Counted from the first letter of the stretch, positions 9,876 through 20,099 are shown. The stretch is 64,000 nt of DNA from Ruegeria arenilitoris (GCF_013035315.1 NZ_WQHP01000005.1:134001-198000); one strand, 5' to 3'. Made by a program: numbers and translations. Notes: a model not told the origin generated them from the letters alone.

Positions 9876-9984
9876 AAATAATGAAAATCTTCGTGAAAAA
9901 CTGCGTCCCTGTCAAAAAAGCCTTTAAACTTGCCCCCTAGACACCCCTATAACGGTGTAATCGCAGTCAGACAGGACAGTTTCG

Positions 9985-11178
9985 ATGAACATTCACGAAT
10001 ATCAGGCCAAAGCGCTTCTTCGCAGCTATGGCGCTCCGGTCTCCGAAGGACGCGCGGTTCTGCGCGCCGAGGAAGCCAAAACCGCAGCCGGCGAACTGGA
10101 CGGCCCTCTGTGGGTTGTCAAGGCGCAGATCCACGCGGGTGGCCGCGGCAAGGGCTCGTTCAAAGAGGCCGACGCCGGTGAAAAAGGCGGTGTCCGTCTG
10201 ACGAAATCGGTCGAAGAAGCGGCCGAAGAAGCGAAAAGGATGTTGGGCCGCACTCTGGTCACCCATCAGACCGGACCGGCAGGCAAGCAGGTCAACCGTA
10301 TTTACATCGAAGCCGGCTCCGGCATCGAACGTGAGCTGTATCTGGCCCTGCTGGTCGACCGCCAGACCAGCCGCATCTCGTTTGTCTGCTCGACCGAAGG
10401 CGGCATGGATATCGAAGAAGTGGCCGCGGCAACGCCCGAGAAAATCCTGTCCTTCTCGGTCGATCCCGCGACAGGCTATCAGCCCTATCACGGCCGCCGC
10501 ATCGCCTTTTCGCTGGGTCTGGAAGGCCCGCAGGTCAAGCAATGCGTCAAACTTATGAGCCAGCTCTATGCAGCCTTCGTCGAGAAGGACATGGAAATGC
10601 TGGAGATCAACCCGCTGATCATCTCGGACAAGGGCGACCTCAAGGTGCTGGACGCCAAGGTCGGCTTTGACGGCAACGCGGTTTACCGCCACCCCGATAT
10701 CGCCGAGCTGCGCGACACGACCGAGGAAGACCCCAAGGAACTGGAAGCCAGCAAATACGACCTGAACTACATCGCGCTGGATGGTGAGATCGGCTGTATG
10801 GTGAACGGTGCGGGTCTGGCGATGGCCACGATGGACATCATCAAACTCTACGGTGCCGAGCCTGCCAACTTCCTCGACGTGGGCGGCGGTGCGACCAAAG
10901 AGAAAGTGACCGAGGCATTCAAGATCATCACCTCGGACGAAAACGTCAAAGGCATTCTGGTCAACATCTTCGGCGGTATCATGCGCTGTGACGTCATCGC
11001 CGAGGGCGTTGTCGCCGCGGTGAAAGAGGTCGGCCTGCAGGTTCCGCTGGTCGTGCGTCTGGAAGGTACAAACGTCGAGAAGGGCAAAGAGATCATCAAC
11101 ACCTCTGGCCTGGACGTCATTGCGGCGGACAACCTGAAAGACGGTGCCGAGAAGATCGTGAAGGCCGTCAAAGGCTAA
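9985..11178 (+). CDS. sucC: succinyl-CoA synthetase beta subunit
   Basis: A 397-residue ATP-grasp protein that with SucD couples succinyl-CoA cleavage to nucleoside triphosphate synthesis. The N-terminus [19 protein letters not shown], the ATP-grasp segment [15 protein letters not shown] near 43-57, the metal-site ELEIN-like MEMLEINPL, and the C-terminal [14 protein letters not shown] are diagnostic. First gene of the suc operon, 83 nt before sucD, with a paired operator upstream. Confidence 0.97.
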   Translation: MNIHEYQAKALLRSYGAPVSEGRAVLRAEEAKTAAGELDGPLWVVKAQIHAGGRGKGSFKEADAGEKGGVRLTKSVEEAAEEAKRMLGRTLVTHQTGPAGKQVNRIYIEAGSGIERELYLALLVDRQTSRISFVCSTEGGMDIEEVAAATPEKILSFSVDPATGYQPYHGRRIAFSLGLEGPQVKQCVKLMSQLYAAFVEKDMEMLEINPLIISDKGDLKVLDAKVGFDGNAVYRHPDIAELRDTTEEDPKELEASKYDLNYIALDGEIGCMVNGAGLAMATMDIIKLYGAEPANFLDVGGGATKEKVTEAFKIITSDENVKGILVNIFGGIMRCDVIAEGVVAAVKEVGLQVPLVVRLEGTNVEKGKEIINTSGLDVIAADNLKDGAEKIVKAVKG

Positions 11179-11261
11179 TCCAATTCAGTGGGGTGGGTTT
11201 CGGCCCGCCTTTCCGAAGAATTCTGGTAGGCTTTGGCCCGCCTAAAACAGGAGAACGCCAA

Positions 11262-12143
11262 ATGGCAGTCCTCATCGACGAAAATACCAAAGTGATCTGT
11301 CAGGGCTTTACCGGCTCGCAGGGCACATTCCACTCTGAACAGGCCATCGCCTATGGCACCAAGATGGTCGGCGGCGTGACCCCCGGCAAAGGCGGGATGA
11401 CCCATCTTGACCTGCCCGTGTTCAATTCGGTCCACGAAGCCAAGCACGTGACCGAAGCCAACGCCTCGGTGATCTATGTTCCGCCGCCCTTCGCGGCTGA
11501 CTCGATCCTCGAAGCGATTGATGCCGAGATGGAAGTGATTGTCTGCATCACCGAAGGCATCCCGGTTCTGGACATGATGAAGGTAAAACGCGCGCTGGAA
11601 GGCTCGAATTCGCGCCTGATTGGCCCGAACTGCCCCGGTGTCATCACGCCCGACGCCTGCAAGATCGGCATCATGCCCGGCCACATTCACAAACGCGGTA
11701 GCGTGGGTGTTGTAAGCCGTTCGGGTACGCTTACGTATGAGGCCGTGAAACAGACGACTGACGTAGGACTGGGCCAGTCCACCTGTGTGGGCATCGGTGG
11801 TGACCCAATCAAAGGCACCGAGCATATCGACGTGCTGGAATGGTTCCTGGCCGATGACGAAACCGAGTCGATCATCATGATCGGTGAGATCGGTGGCTCG
11901 GCCGAGGAAGAAGCCGCGCAGTTTTTGGCGGATGAGGCCAAGAAAGGCCGCAAAAAGCCGACCGCCGGTTTCATCGCAGGCCGCACAGCCCCTCCGGGCC
12001 GCCGCATGGGCCATGCGGGCGCGATTGTCGCCGGCGGCAAGGGCGGTGCCGAGGACAAGATCGAAGCCATGCGCTCGGCCGGTATCGTCGTGGCCGAAAG
12101 TCCGGCGCAGCTGGGTGAGGCTGTGCTGGAAGCGATTGGCTGA
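11262..12143 (+). CDS. sucD: succinyl-CoA synthetase alpha subunit
   Basis: A 293-residue alpha subunit with the CoA-binding Rossmann domain ([18 protein letters not shown] near 11-28) and the phosphorylated His in [14 protein letters not shown] near 245. The frame is open further upstream, but the ATG at 11262 follows AGGAG at the right distance and matches the family N-terminus [15 protein letters not shown]. The gap before it carries an imperfect 12-bp direct repeat (TTCGGCCCGCCT / TTTGGCCCGCCT) of no known function. Confidence 0.97.
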   Translation: MAVLIDENTKVICQGFTGSQGTFHSEQAIAYGTKMVGGVTPGKGGMTHLDLPVFNSVHEAKHVTEANASVIYVPPPFAADSILEAIDAEMEVIVCITEGIPVLDMMKVKRALEGSNSRLIGPNCPGVITPDACKIGIMPGHIHKRGSVGVVSRSGTLTYEAVKQTTDVGLGQSTCVGIGGDPIKGTEHIDVLEWFLADDETESIIMIGEIGGSAEEEAAQFLADEAKKGRKKPTAGFIAGRTAPPGRRMGHAGAIVAGGKGGAEDKIEAMRSAGIVVAESPAQLGEAVLEAIG

Positions 12144-12184
12144 TATGGCGGCTTCGGCCGTCTAATCGGGGAGGAACGGAACAC

Positions 12185-12727
12185 ATGACCTTTGCTGAGG
12201 CTGTCAGAACGTGTTTCTCCAAATTCTTCACTTTTTCGGGCCGCGCCTCGCGGCCCGAATACTGGTTCTTTTTCCTGTTCATCGTGATCTGGAGCTTTAT
12301 CGCCGGGATCATCGACTGGCAGTTCTTCACGCAAGTCTCGGTCAGCGAAAGCGCCGAGGTGAAATCGGTCACCGCGACGTCCTCGCAGCCTGTGCAAAGC
12401 ATCGTCAGCCTGATTGTGTTCATCCCGCATTTGGCCGTTGCGTGGCGGCGGATGCATGATACCGGGCGCAGCGGGCTTTATGCACTGCTACCAATCCTGC
12501 TGATCCTTGGCGCCGGAGTGGTTCTGATTTTTGGCATCGGTCTTGCCTCGAGTTTTCAGCACGGGGGAAATCTGGACATCCTGTTTACCCGCGCCACGTT
12601 GCTGGTCGTCATTCCGACACTGCTTGTTCTTTTTGTGTCGCCCCTCCTGGTTTTGTGGTGGCTTACGCGCCCCAGCCAACCAGGCACCAACCAATACGGT
12701 CCCAACCCATATGAGGTAGCCCAATGA
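12185..12727 (+). CDS. DUF805 membrane protein
   Basis: A 180-residue integral membrane protein of the DUF805 family. The conserved start FTFSGRASRPEYWFFFLF and the central AWRRMHDTGRSGLYAL motif are clear, with about four membrane helices. The family has no firm function. It is inserted between sucD and sucA and its stop overlaps the sucA start by 4 nt (ATGA), so it is translated as part of the 2-oxoglutarate dehydrogenase operon. Confidence 0.88.
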   Translation: MTFAEAVRTCFSKFFTFSGRASRPEYWFFFLFIVIWSFIAGIIDWQFFTQVSVSESAEVKSVTATSSQPVQSIVSLIVFIPHLAVAWRRMHDTGRSGLYALLPILLILGAGVVLIFGIGLASSFQHGGNLDILFTRATLLVVIPTLLVLFVSPLLVLWWLTRPSQPGTNQYGPNPYEVAQ

Positions 12728-15681
12728 CCGAACATACGCCCAACTCTGCCTTTCATGCCTCAAGCTTTATGCAAGGGCACAATGCCGAATATCTGGAGCA
12801 ACTGTATGCCCAGTACACCAAAGACCCGAACGCGGTAGATGCTGCCTGGGCCGAGTTCTTCAAGGCCATGGGCGATGCTACGCCGGATGTTCAGCGCGAG
12901 GCTGAAGGGCCATCCTGGGCGCGGACCGACTGGCCTCCGATGCCGGCAGATGATCTGACAGGTGCATTAACGGGCGAATGGGCCGAGATCGACGCCAAGG
13001 CGGCAGGCAAAAAGATCAAGGACAAGGCGGCAGACAAAGGCGTCGCGGTCAGTGAAGACCAGATCAAACGCGCAGTGCTGGACAGCCTGCGGGCCCTGAT
13101 GCTGATCCGGGCCTATCGGATAAGGGGTCACCTGGCCGCTGATCTGGACCCGCTGGGCATGCGCGCGGCCAGCACGCATCCCGAGCTGGACCCCAAGACC
13201 TATGGCTTCACTGAGGCCGACATGGACCGGCCGATCTTTATCGACAACGTGCTGGGCCTGCAGATGGCCAGCATGCGCCAGATTGTCGATATCGTGAAGC
13301 GGACTTATTGCGGCACCTTCGCGCTGCAGTACATGCATATCTCGGATCCCGAACAAGCCGCGTGGCTGAAGGAACGGATTGAGGGGTACGGCAAAGAAAT
13401 CGCGTTCACCAAGGAAGGCCGTAAGGCGATCCTGAACAAAATGGTCGAGGCCGAAGGGTTCGAGAAGTTCCTGCACGTGAAATACATGGGTACCAAGCGG
13501 TTTGGCCTGGATGGTGGCGAAGCGCTGATCCCCGCGATGGAACAGATCATCAAGCGCGGCGGCGCGCTGGGTGTGCAGGACATCGTGATCGGCATGCCCC
13601 ACCGTGGCCGCCTGAACATTCTGGCAAATGTGATGGGCAAGCCCTATCGCGCCATCTTCAACGAGTTCCAGGGCGGCAGCTTCAAGCCCGAGGATGTAGA
13701 TGGCTCGGGCGACGTGAAGTACCATCTGGGCGCGTCCAGCGACCGTGCTTTTGATGGCAACAGCGTGCACCTGTCGCTGACCGCAAACCCCAGCCACCTC
13801 GAGGCAGTGAATCCGGTTGTTCTGGGCAAGGTCCGCGCCAAACAGGATCAGCTGAACGACACTGATCGCACCAAAGTCATGGGTATCCTGCTGCATGGTG
13901 ACGCAGCTTTTGCGGGTCAGGGTGTGGTGGCCGAAGGGTTCGGCCTGTCCGGCCTGCGCGGCCACAAGACCGGCGGCACCATGCATATCGTGGTGAACAA
14001 CCAGATCGGCTTTACCACTGCACCGCACTTCTCGCGCTCGAGCCCGTATCCGACGGACATTGCGCTGATGGTTGAGGCACCGATTTTCCACGTGAACGGC
14101 GACGACCCCGAGGCCGTGGTCCACGCGGCCAAGGTTGCGACCGAGTTCCGTCAGAAATTCCACAAGGACGTGGTCATCGACATCTTCTGCTATCGCCGGT
14201 TTGGTCACAACGAGGGCGACGAGCCCATGTTCACCAACCCGATCATGTACAAGAAGATCAAAACCCATAAGACCACGCTGTCGCTTTACACTGAACGCCT
14301 GGTCAAAGACGGCTTGATCCCCGAGGGCGAGATCGAGGATATGAAGGCTGCCTTCCAGGCGCATCTGAACGATGAGTTTGAGGCCGGTAAAGACTATAAA
14401 CCCAACAAGGCCGACTGGCTGGACGGGCGTTGGTCGCACCTGAACAAAAACAAAGAGGAATATGTCCGCGGCGACACTGCAATCACGCCGGACACACTGG
14501 CTGAGGTCGGAGCTGCGCTGTCGCAAGCGCCGGCCGAATTCTCGGTGCACAAGACGGTCGCCCGCCTTCTGGATCACAAAAAGCAAATGTTCGAAACCTG
14601 TAAGGGGTTCGACTGGGCAACGGGCGAGGCTTTGGCCTTTGGGTCGCTTCTGACCGAAGGCTACCCGGTCCGCCTGTCCGGTCAGGACGCAACGCGCGGT
14701 ACGTTCAGTCAGCGTCACTCGGGCTTTGTGCATCAGGAATCCGAAGAGCGGTACTATCCCCTGAACAACATTCGCAAAGGCCAGTCGCATTACGAAGTGA
14801 TCGACTCGATGCTTTCGGAATATGCGGTTCTTGGTTTTGAATACGGCTATTCACTGGCTGAACCCAACGCGCTGACCCTGTGGGAGGCGCAGTTTGGTGA
14901 CTTTGCCAACGGTGCGCAGATCATGTTCGATCAGTTCATCAGCTCGGGCGAAAGCAAATGGCTGCGGATGTCCGGCCTGGTGACCCTGCTGCCACACGGG
15001 TACGAAGGGCAAGGCCCCGAGCACAGCTCGGCACGGCTGGAGCGCTTCCTGCAAATGTGCGGTCAGGACAACTGGATCGTGGCGAACTGTACGACGCCTG
15101 CGAACTATTTCCACATCCTGCGCCGTCAGCTGCACCGCACCTTCCGCAAGCCCTTGATCTTGGTGACACCTAAATCGCTGCTGCGTCACAAACTGGCGAT
15201 TAGCACGGCTGATGACTTCACCACAGGCTCCAGCTTCCACCGGGTTCTTTGGGATGACGCCCAAAAGGGCAACTCGGACACCAAGCTGCAGAAGGATGAC
15301 AAGATCAAGCGGGTCGTGATGTGTTCCGGCAAGGTCTACTACGACCTGCTGGAAGAACGCGACGCGCGCGGGATCGACGACGTCTATCTGCTGCGGATCG
15401 AACAGTACTACCCCTTCCCTGCCCATTCGCTGATCAACGAGCTTGAGCGGTTCAAAGGGGCAGAGATGATCTGGTGCCAGGAAGAACCCAAGAACCAGGG
15501 TGCCTGGACCTTTATCGAGCCGAATATCGAGTGGGTTCTGACCCGCATCGGCGCCAAGCACACACGGCCGCGCTATGTCGGCCGCGCGACTTCGGCCTCG
15601 CCCGCGACGGGTCTGGCCAGCCAACACAAAGCCCAACAAGAAGCGCTGGTCGACGAAGCGCTGAGCATTGAAGGAAAATAA
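12724..15681 (+). CDS. sucA: 2-oxoglutarate dehydrogenase E1 component
   Basis: A 985-residue thiamine-diphosphate E1o subunit that decarboxylates 2-oxoglutarate and succinylates the lipoyl groups of SucB. The N-terminal EYLEQLYAQYTKDPNAVDAAW segment binds the E2 core; the ThDP region (GMPHRGRLNILANVMGKP, then GDAAFAGQGVVAEG) and the transketolase-like pyrimidine domain (RLSGQDATRGTFSQRH) follow in order. Length and order match the family. It overlaps DUF805 by 4 nt and lies 3 nt before sucB. Confidence 0.98.
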   Translation: MTEHTPNSAFHASSFMQGHNAEYLEQLYAQYTKDPNAVDAAWAEFFKAMGDATPDVQREAEGPSWARTDWPPMPADDLTGALTGEWAEIDAKAAGKKIKDKAADKGVAVSEDQIKRAVLDSLRALMLIRAYRIRGHLAADLDPLGMRAASTHPELDPKTYGFTEADMDRPIFIDNVLGLQMASMRQIVDIVKRTYCGTFALQYMHISDPEQAAWLKERIEGYGKEIAFTKEGRKAILNKMVEAEGFEKFLHVKYMGTKRFGLDGGEALIPAMEQIIKRGGALGVQDIVIGMPHRGRLNILANVMGKPYRAIFNEFQGGSFKPEDVDGSGDVKYHLGASSDRAFDGNSVHLSLTANPSHLEAVNPVVLGKVRAKQDQLNDTDRTKVMGILLHGDAAFAGQGVVAEGFGLSGLRGHKTGGTMHIVVNNQIGFTTAPHFSRSSPYPTDIALMVEAPIFHVNGDDPEAVVHAAKVATEFRQKFHKDVVIDIFCYRRFGHNEGDEPMFTNPIMYKKIKTHKTTLSLYTERLVKDGLIPEGEIEDMKAAFQAHLNDEFEAGKDYKPNKADWLDGRWSHLNKNKEEYVRGDTAITPDTLAEVGAALSQAPAEFSVHKTVARLLDHKKQMFETCKGFDWATGEALAFGSLLTEGYPVRLSGQDATRGTFSQRHSGFVHQESEERYYPLNNIRKGQSHYEVIDSMLSEYAVLGFEYGYSLAEPNALTLWEAQFGDFANGAQIMFDQFISSGESKWLRMSGLVTLLPHGYEGQGPEHSSARLERFLQMCGQDNWIVANCTTPANYFHILRRQLHRTFRKPLILVTPKSLLRHKLAISTADDFTTGSSFHRVLWDDAQKGNSDTKLQKDDKIKRVVMCSGKVYYDLLEERDARGIDDVYLLRIEQYYPFPAHSLINELERFKGAEMIWCQEEPKNQGAWTFIEPNIEWVLTRIGAKHTRPRYVGRATSASPATGLASQHKAQQEALVDEALSIEGK

Positions 15682-15684
15682 TCG

Positions 15685-17193
15685 ATGTCCATTGAAGTTC
15701 GAGTTCCCACGCTTGGCGAGTCGGTCACCGAAGCAACGGTTGCGACATGGTTCAAGAAACCCGGCGACGCTGTGGCCGTGGATGAAATGCTGTGTGAGTT
15801 GGAGACCGACAAGGTCACCGTCGAAGTCCCTTCGCCAGCCGCTGGCGTGATGGGCGAAATCGTCGCTGCCGAGGGCGAAACCGTTGGTGTAGACGCTTTG
15901 CTGGCCACGATCGCCGCAGGCGAAGGCGCGGCCCCTGCTCCGGCGGCGGCTCCGGCCCCTGCCGCAGCCCCGACTGCGGCTGGTGGCAGCGTCGACGTGA
16001 TGGTTCCCACCTTGGGCGAGTCCGTAACCGAAGCGACAGTTTCGACCTGGTTCAAACAGGTTGGTGACAGCGTCGCGCAGGATGAGATGCTGTGTGAGCT
16101 CGAAACCGACAAGGTATCGGTCGAGGTGCCAGCACCGGCCGCAGGCGTTCTGGCGGAAATCGTGGCCCCTGAGGGCGCGACCGTGGACGCGACCGCGAAA
16201 CTGGCCGTGATCTCGGGTGCCGCAGCAGGAGCGTCTGCTGCTCCTGCCCCCGCAGCAGCAGCCCCAGCTGCCACCGCAAGCACTGGCAAAGACGTGGCCA
16301 ACGCACCGTCGGCAGAAAAAGCGATGGCCGAGGCTGGCCTTTCTGCCGGTCAGGTAACGGGCACAGGTCGTGATGGCCGCATCATGAAGGAAGACGTAGC
16401 CCGCGCGGTCGCAACCGCGGCGGCTCCGGCCCCTGCTGCAGCAGCCCCGGCACCGACAGCTGCGCCCCGAGCACCGGTTGCGGCACAGGATGCAGCCCGC
16501 GAAGAGCGCGTGCGCATGACCCGCCTGCGCCAGACCATCGCCAAGCGCCTGAAAGACGCACAGAACACCGCCGCGATCCTGACCACCTACAACGAGGTGG
16601 ACATGACCGAGGTGATGGCCCTGCGCAGCCAGTACAAGGACCAGTTCGAGAAAAAGCACGGCGTCCGCCTGGGCTTTATGTCCTTCTTCACCAAAGCCTG
16701 CTGCCACGCGCTAAAAGAAGTGCCCGAGGTAAATGCCGAGATCGACGGTACGGACATTGTCTACAAGAACTTCGTCCACATGGGCGTCGCAGCTGGCACT
16801 CCGCAAGGTCTGGTTGTTCCGGTCATCCGTGACGCGGACAGCATGTCCTTTGCCGCAATCGAAAAGGCCATCGCTGAGAAAGGCAAACGCGCCCGTGACG
16901 GCAAGCTGAGCATGGAAGAGATGCAGGGCGGCACGTTCACCATCTCGAACGGTGGTGTTTACGGCTCGCTCATGTCCTCGCCGATCCTGAACCCACCGCA
17001 ATCGGGTATCCTGGGGATGCACAAGATTCAGGACCGCCCGATGGTCATCAACGGTGAGATCAAGATCCGCCCGATGATGTATCTGGCCCTGTCTTATGAC
17101 CACCGGATCGTGGACGGCAAAGGCGCGGTGACGTTCCTTGTTCGCGTAAAAGAGGCGCTGGAAGACCCGCGCCGCCTGCTGATGGATCTGTAA
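15685..17193 (+). CDS. sucB: 2-oxoglutarate dehydrogenase E2 (dihydrolipoyl succinyltransferase), two lipoyl domains
   Basis: Core E2o subunit, 502 residues, transferring succinyl groups from lipoate to CoA. Two lipoyl domains are present, with lipoylated lysines in ELETDKV at 43 and 143, exactly 100 residues apart, joined by Ala/Pro linkers. A peripheral subunit-binding domain follows at about 205-240, then the catalytic domain with DHRIVDG near 472-478. Enterobacterial SucB has one lipoyl domain and is near 400 residues, so the extra copy accounts for the length. Co-transcribed with sucA and lpd. Confidence 0.97.
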   Translation: MSIEVRVPTLGESVTEATVATWFKKPGDAVAVDEMLCELETDKVTVEVPSPAAGVMGEIVAAEGETVGVDALLATIAAGEGAAPAPAAAPAPAAAPTAAGGSVDVMVPTLGESVTEATVSTWFKQVGDSVAQDEMLCELETDKVSVEVPAPAAGVLAEIVAPEGATVDATAKLAVISGAAAGASAAPAPAAAAPAATASTGKDVANAPSAEKAMAEAGLSAGQVTGTGRDGRIMKEDVARAVATAAAPAPAAAAPAPTAAPRAPVAAQDAAREERVRMTRLRQTIAKRLKDAQNTAAILTTYNEVDMTEVMALRSQYKDQFEKKHGVRLGFMSFFTKACCHALKEVPEVNAEIDGTDIVYKNFVHMGVAAGTPQGLVVPVIRDADSMSFAAIEKAIAEKGKRARDGKLSMEEMQGGTFTISNGGVYGSLMSSPILNPPQSGILGMHKIQDRPMVINGEIKIRPMMYLALSYDHRIVDGKGAVTFLVRVKEALEDPRRLLMDL

Positions 17194-17195
17194 TC

Positions 17196-17465
17196 ATGGC
17201 AACACATGTTCTCTGGCAAGCCGACGTAGCTGACTTTGATGTCTGGCTGAAGGTGTTCGAAGAAGACAAACCAATGAGAGAGGCCGCGGGCATCCGCGAC
17301 CTCCACATCTGGAAAGATCCCGAACGCAAAGACTACGCGGTTGCTCTGTTCGAAATCACAGATATGGACCGGGCTCAGGATTTCATCGAATCCGAAGAAC
17401 TGGCCATGCACCACGAACGCGGTGGCGTGGCACATATCCAAACCAAGGTGCTGGAGCCTGTTTGA
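17196..17465 (+). CDS. small cytoplasmic hypothetical protein
   Basis: An 89-residue protein starting 2 nt after sucB, so certainly in the same transcript. The sequence (ATHVLWQADVADFDVWLKVF ... MHHERGGVAHIQTKVLEP) alternates short beta and alpha segments and may adopt a ferredoxin-like dimeric barrel as in antibiotic-monooxygenase-like proteins. That fold is inferred, not shown, and no catalytic role is assigned. A hairpin (17470-17501) follows the stop. Confidence 0.65.
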   Translation: MATHVLWQADVADFDVWLKVFEEDKPMREAAGIRDLHIWKDPERKDYAVALFEITDMDRAQDFIESEELAMHHERGGVAHIQTKVLEPV

Positions 17466-17469
17466 AAGC

Positions 17470-17501
17470 TTAGGCCGCGCCTGAGTTTGGGCACGGCCTA
17501 A
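17470..17501 (+). terminator. hairpin after the small sucB-linked gene
   Basis: TTAGGCCG and CGGCCTAA form an 8-bp stem around a 16-nt loop. No T-run follows, so it may attenuate rather than end transcription into the MAPEG and lpd genes. Confidence 0.35.
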
Positions 17502-17533
17502 ACGGGCTACGTGATGATCGTGGGAACCACCAG

Positions 17534-17923
17534 ATGACGCCGGAACTGACCGTCCTGACCCTTGCTGCGCTGCTATGGGTGGTGCAATTCGTGGTCTATC
17601 TGGCCGTGGGACATGGCAGGATCGACCTTGATAAGGCTGTGGGCCCTCGGGACGTTCCGGTGGAAAGGCCGGGGGCCGCGGGGCGATTGCATCGCGCGCT
17701 CAGCAACCATACCGAGGGTTTGGTTCTGTTTGCAATTGCCGCCCTTGTTCTGACAATCTCGGGCCAATCGAACGGTTTTACGGCTGCGTGCAGCTGGGTC
17801 TATCTGATCGCCCGTGTCCTCTATGTCCCTGCCTATGCGTTGGGCTGGACGCCGTGGCGTACCGTGATCTGGTTGATTGGCCTCGCGGCCAACACCGCAA
17901 TGTTGCTGGCCGCTGTAATTTGA
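17534..17923 (+). CDS. MAPEG family membrane protein
   Basis: A 129-residue four-helix membrane protein of the MAPEG family (membrane-associated proteins in eicosanoid and glutathione metabolism). The typical RLHRALSNHTEGLVLFA segment around 52-68 and YLIARVLYVPAYALG around 91-105 are present. Bacterial members may act as glutathione transferases or peroxidases, but the substrate is unknown. It lies between the E2 and E3 genes of the 2-oxoglutarate dehydrogenase operon. Confidence 0.85.
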   Translation: MTPELTVLTLAALLWVVQFVVYLAVGHGRIDLDKAVGPRDVPVERPGAAGRLHRALSNHTEGLVLFAIAALVLTISGQSNGFTAACSWVYLIARVLYVPAYALGWTPWRTVIWLIGLAANTAMLLAAVI

Positions 17924-18009
17924 CACAGCCGTCGGCGTGGAAACATAAAATGGGGCAAATCCGGCATTTGCGAACGCCGCGATCCCCGGAAACGACAAGG
18001 ACCTGACAC

Positions 18010-19398
18010 ATGGCAAATTATGACGTTATCGTAATCGGATCGGGCCCCGGCGGCTATGTCTGCGCCATCCGCTGCGCTCAATTGGGCCTGAAAACCGCCT
18101 GTGTCGAAGGGCGCGACACACTGGGCGGTACTTGCCTGAACGTGGGCTGCATCCCCTCCAAAGCGCTGCTGCACGCCTCGCACCAACTTCATGAGGCCGA
18201 GCACAACTTTGCCAAGATGGGCCTGAAGGGCAAAAGCCCATCGGTCGATTGGAAGCAGATGCAGACCTATAAACAGGAAACCATCGACGGAAATACCAAG
18301 GGTATCGAGTTCCTGTTCAAAAAGAACAAGATAGACTGGCTGAAAGGCTGGGGTTCGATCCCCGCCGCCGGTCAGGTCAAGGTTGGGGACGAGGTCCACA
18401 CCGCCAAGAATATCATCATCGCATCGGGGTCGGAACCGTCCGCGCTGCCGGGTGTCGAGGTGGATGAAAAGGTCGTCGTGACCTCGACCGGTGCGCTGTC
18501 TTTGGGCAAGGTTCCCAAGAAAATGGTCGTGATCGGCGCAGGTGTGATCGGGCTGGAGCTGGGCTCGGTCTATCAGCGTCTGGGCGCTGAGGTGACCGTG
18601 ATCGAGTTCCTCGACGTGATTACGCCCGGCATGGACCCCGAGGTTCAGAAGACCTTCCAGCGTATTCTGAAAAAACAGGGTCTGAACTTTGTCATGGGCG
18701 CAGCGGTCCAAAAAACCGAGGCCACCAAGACCAAAGCCAAGGTCACTTACAAACTGCGCAAGGACGATAGTGAGCATGTGATTGAGGCGGACACCGTGCT
18801 GGTTGCTACGGGCCGTAAGCCGTTCTCGGACGGTCTGGGGCTTGAGGCGTTGGGGGTCGAAATGACCCCGCGCGGTCAGATCAAAGTGGGGTCCGACTGG
18901 CAGACCAACGTGCCGGGTATCTACGCCATCGGCGACGTGACCGAAGGCCCGATGCTGGCGCATAAGGCCGAAGACGAAGGCATGGCTGCCGCGGAACAGG
19001 TCGCGGGCAAGCATGGTCACGTCAACTATGGCGTCATCCCCGGCGTCATCTACACTTGGCCCGAAGTCGCCAATGTGGGCGAAACTGAAGAAACGCTGAA
19101 GGAACAGGGTCGCGCCTACAAAGTTGGAAAGTTCATGTTCATGGGCAACGGTCGCGCCAAGGCCAACCTGATGACAGACGGGTTTGTCAAAATCCTGGCG
19201 GACAAGGAAACCGACCGTATTCTGGGCTGCCACATCATTGGCCCAGCCGCTGGTGACCTGATCCATGAGGTTTGCGTCGCGATGGAGTTTGGTGCCTCAG
19301 CCGAAGATCTGGCCCTGACCTGCCACGCCCACCCGACCTATTCCGAGGCCGTACGCGAAGCCGCTCTGGCTTGCGGTGACGGACCGATACACAGCTGA
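18010..19398 (+). CDS. lpdA: dihydrolipoyl dehydrogenase (E3)
   Basis: A 462-residue flavoprotein disulfide reductase reoxidising dihydrolipoamide with NAD. The FAD-binding GSGPGGY is at 10-16, the redox pair C42 and C47 in [13 protein letters not shown], the NAD motif [11 protein letters not shown] near 175-185, and the catalytic His/Glu in HAHPTYSE near 439-446. It ends the sucCD-sucAB cluster and is probably the E3o. A bidirectional terminator shared with the convergent tetR follows. Confidence 0.96.
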   Translation: MANYDVIVIGSGPGGYVCAIRCAQLGLKTACVEGRDTLGGTCLNVGCIPSKALLHASHQLHEAEHNFAKMGLKGKSPSVDWKQMQTYKQETIDGNTKGIEFLFKKNKIDWLKGWGSIPAAGQVKVGDEVHTAKNIIIASGSEPSALPGVEVDEKVVVTSTGALSLGKVPKKMVVIGAGVIGLELGSVYQRLGAEVTVIEFLDVITPGMDPEVQKTFQRILKKQGLNFVMGAAVQKTEATKTKAKVTYKLRKDDSEHVIEADTVLVATGRKPFSDGLGLEALGVEMTPRGQIKVGSDWQTNVPGIYAIGDVTEGPMLAHKAEDEGMAAAEQVAGKHGHVNYGVIPGVIYTWPEVANVGETEETLKEQGRAYKVGKFMFMGNGRAKANLMTDGFVKILADKETDRILGCHIIGPAAGDLIHEVCVAMEFGASAEDLALTCHAHPTYSEAVREAALACGDGPIHS

Positions 19399-19400
19399 TT

Positions 19401-19438
19401 GGTCAACCCCGGCGGCGATCACGCGGCCGGGGTTAACC
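19401..19438. terminator. bidirectional terminator between lpdA and tetR
   Basis: AACCCCGG (19405-19412) pairs with CCGGGGTT (19427-19434), extended by GGT/ACC outside one mismatch. It starts 2 bp after the lpdA stop and covers the end of the convergent tetR gene, so it could serve both. Confidence 0.6.
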
Positions 19439-20012
19439 ATGCGTCCAGATAGATCTCCAATCTATCTGAAAAGCTCTCAGCCTCGTGCAGAGCGCAAAAC
19501 TTCAAAGACATTGACTGAATGGCGAATGCCTGAACACCCTCGGCAAGTAGGTCGGGGGAAATGTCCTTGCGCACCTTCGCGGTTTCCAGCCAACCAGCAA
19601 CCAGCCTGACATAGCGTTCAAAGCATCGCGCGATGGGGCCAATTTCGGTTATGGCTGCCGCCCCGGAATACCGAATGATCAGATCAAACACATAACGTTC
19701 CGACGTCATGAAAGAATGGATGGGTTGCAACGCATTGGCAATCTCGGGGGCCGTGCGGGGGATGGGTCCCTGTTCCACCTGATCAAAGCGCGCAACCAGC
19801 CTTTCACCGATCAGATACTCCATCAACGCATCTTTGTCCCGGAAATGGGCGAAGAAGGTTCCTTTGGCAACTCCGGCGGCCTGTACCACGTCTTCCACCC
19901 GCAAAGCCTGATAGCCGTGTCTTTCAATCACGTCATCCGCAGCCTCGATCAGGCGCGCCCGAGTCTTAAGCGTTCTCTTTTGAACTGTCTTTTGCATAGG
20001 TCCTGTTCGCAT
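19419..20012 (-). CDS. TetR family transcriptional repressor
   Basis: A 197-residue TetR-type regulator. The N-terminal helix-turn-helix is seen in ARLIEAADDVIERHGYQAL and VEDVVQAAGVAKGTFFAHF, followed by a helical ligand-binding domain. It is divergent from a flavodoxin-fold oxidoreductase. Three TGACCNNGGTCA palindromes lie in the shared 87-bp promoter region, the nearest 7 bp before this start, which implies autorepression and control of the neighbour. An internal ATG at 19997 is an alternative start; neither has a strong ribosome site. Confidence 0.88.
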   Translation of the reverse strand: MRTGPMQKTVQKRTLKTRARLIEAADDVIERHGYQALRVEDVVQAAGVAKGTFFAHFRDKDALMEYLIGERLVARFDQVEQGPIPRTAPEIANALQPIHSFMTSERYVFDLIIRYSGAAAITEIGPIARCFERYVRLVAGWLETAKVRKDISPDLLAEGVQAFAIQSMSLKFCALHEAESFSDRLEIYLDAWLTPAA

Positions 20013-20018
20013 GTTTTC

Positions 20019-20030
20019 TGACCATGGTCA
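20019..20030. promoter_or_regulatory. TetR operator O1
   Basis: Perfect palindrome TGACCATGGTCA immediately upstream of the TetR start; one of three matching sites in this divergent promoter. Confidence 0.7.
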
Positions 20031-20041
20031 AATTTTATTAT

Positions 20042-20053
20042 TGACCGCGGTCA
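20042..20053. promoter_or_regulatory. TetR operator O2
   Basis: Perfect palindrome TGACCGCGGTCA, 23 bp from O1 centre to centre and followed by TTTTT, like O3. Confidence 0.7.
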
Positions 20054-20071
20054 TTTTTCAACTCTATAAAC

Positions 20072-20083
20072 TGACCACGGTCA
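20072..20083. promoter_or_regulatory. TetR operator O3
   Basis: TGACCACGGTCA, 30 bp from O2 and just downstream of a TATAAA (20065-20070) that could be the -10 of the oxidoreductase gene. Binding here would block that promoter. Confidence 0.7.
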
Positions 20084-20099
20084 TTTTTGGAGATTCCCG

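Noticed and set aside
12967-14790. 607-codon open frame on the minus strand inside sucA
   Set aside because: It is antisense to a fully conserved E1 gene, has no ribosome site or domain, and is explained by high GC third positions.
14851-16707. 618-codon open frame antisense to sucA and sucB
   Set aside because: Low-complexity Gly/Arg/Cys composition mirrors the Ala/Pro linkers of sucB; no family features.
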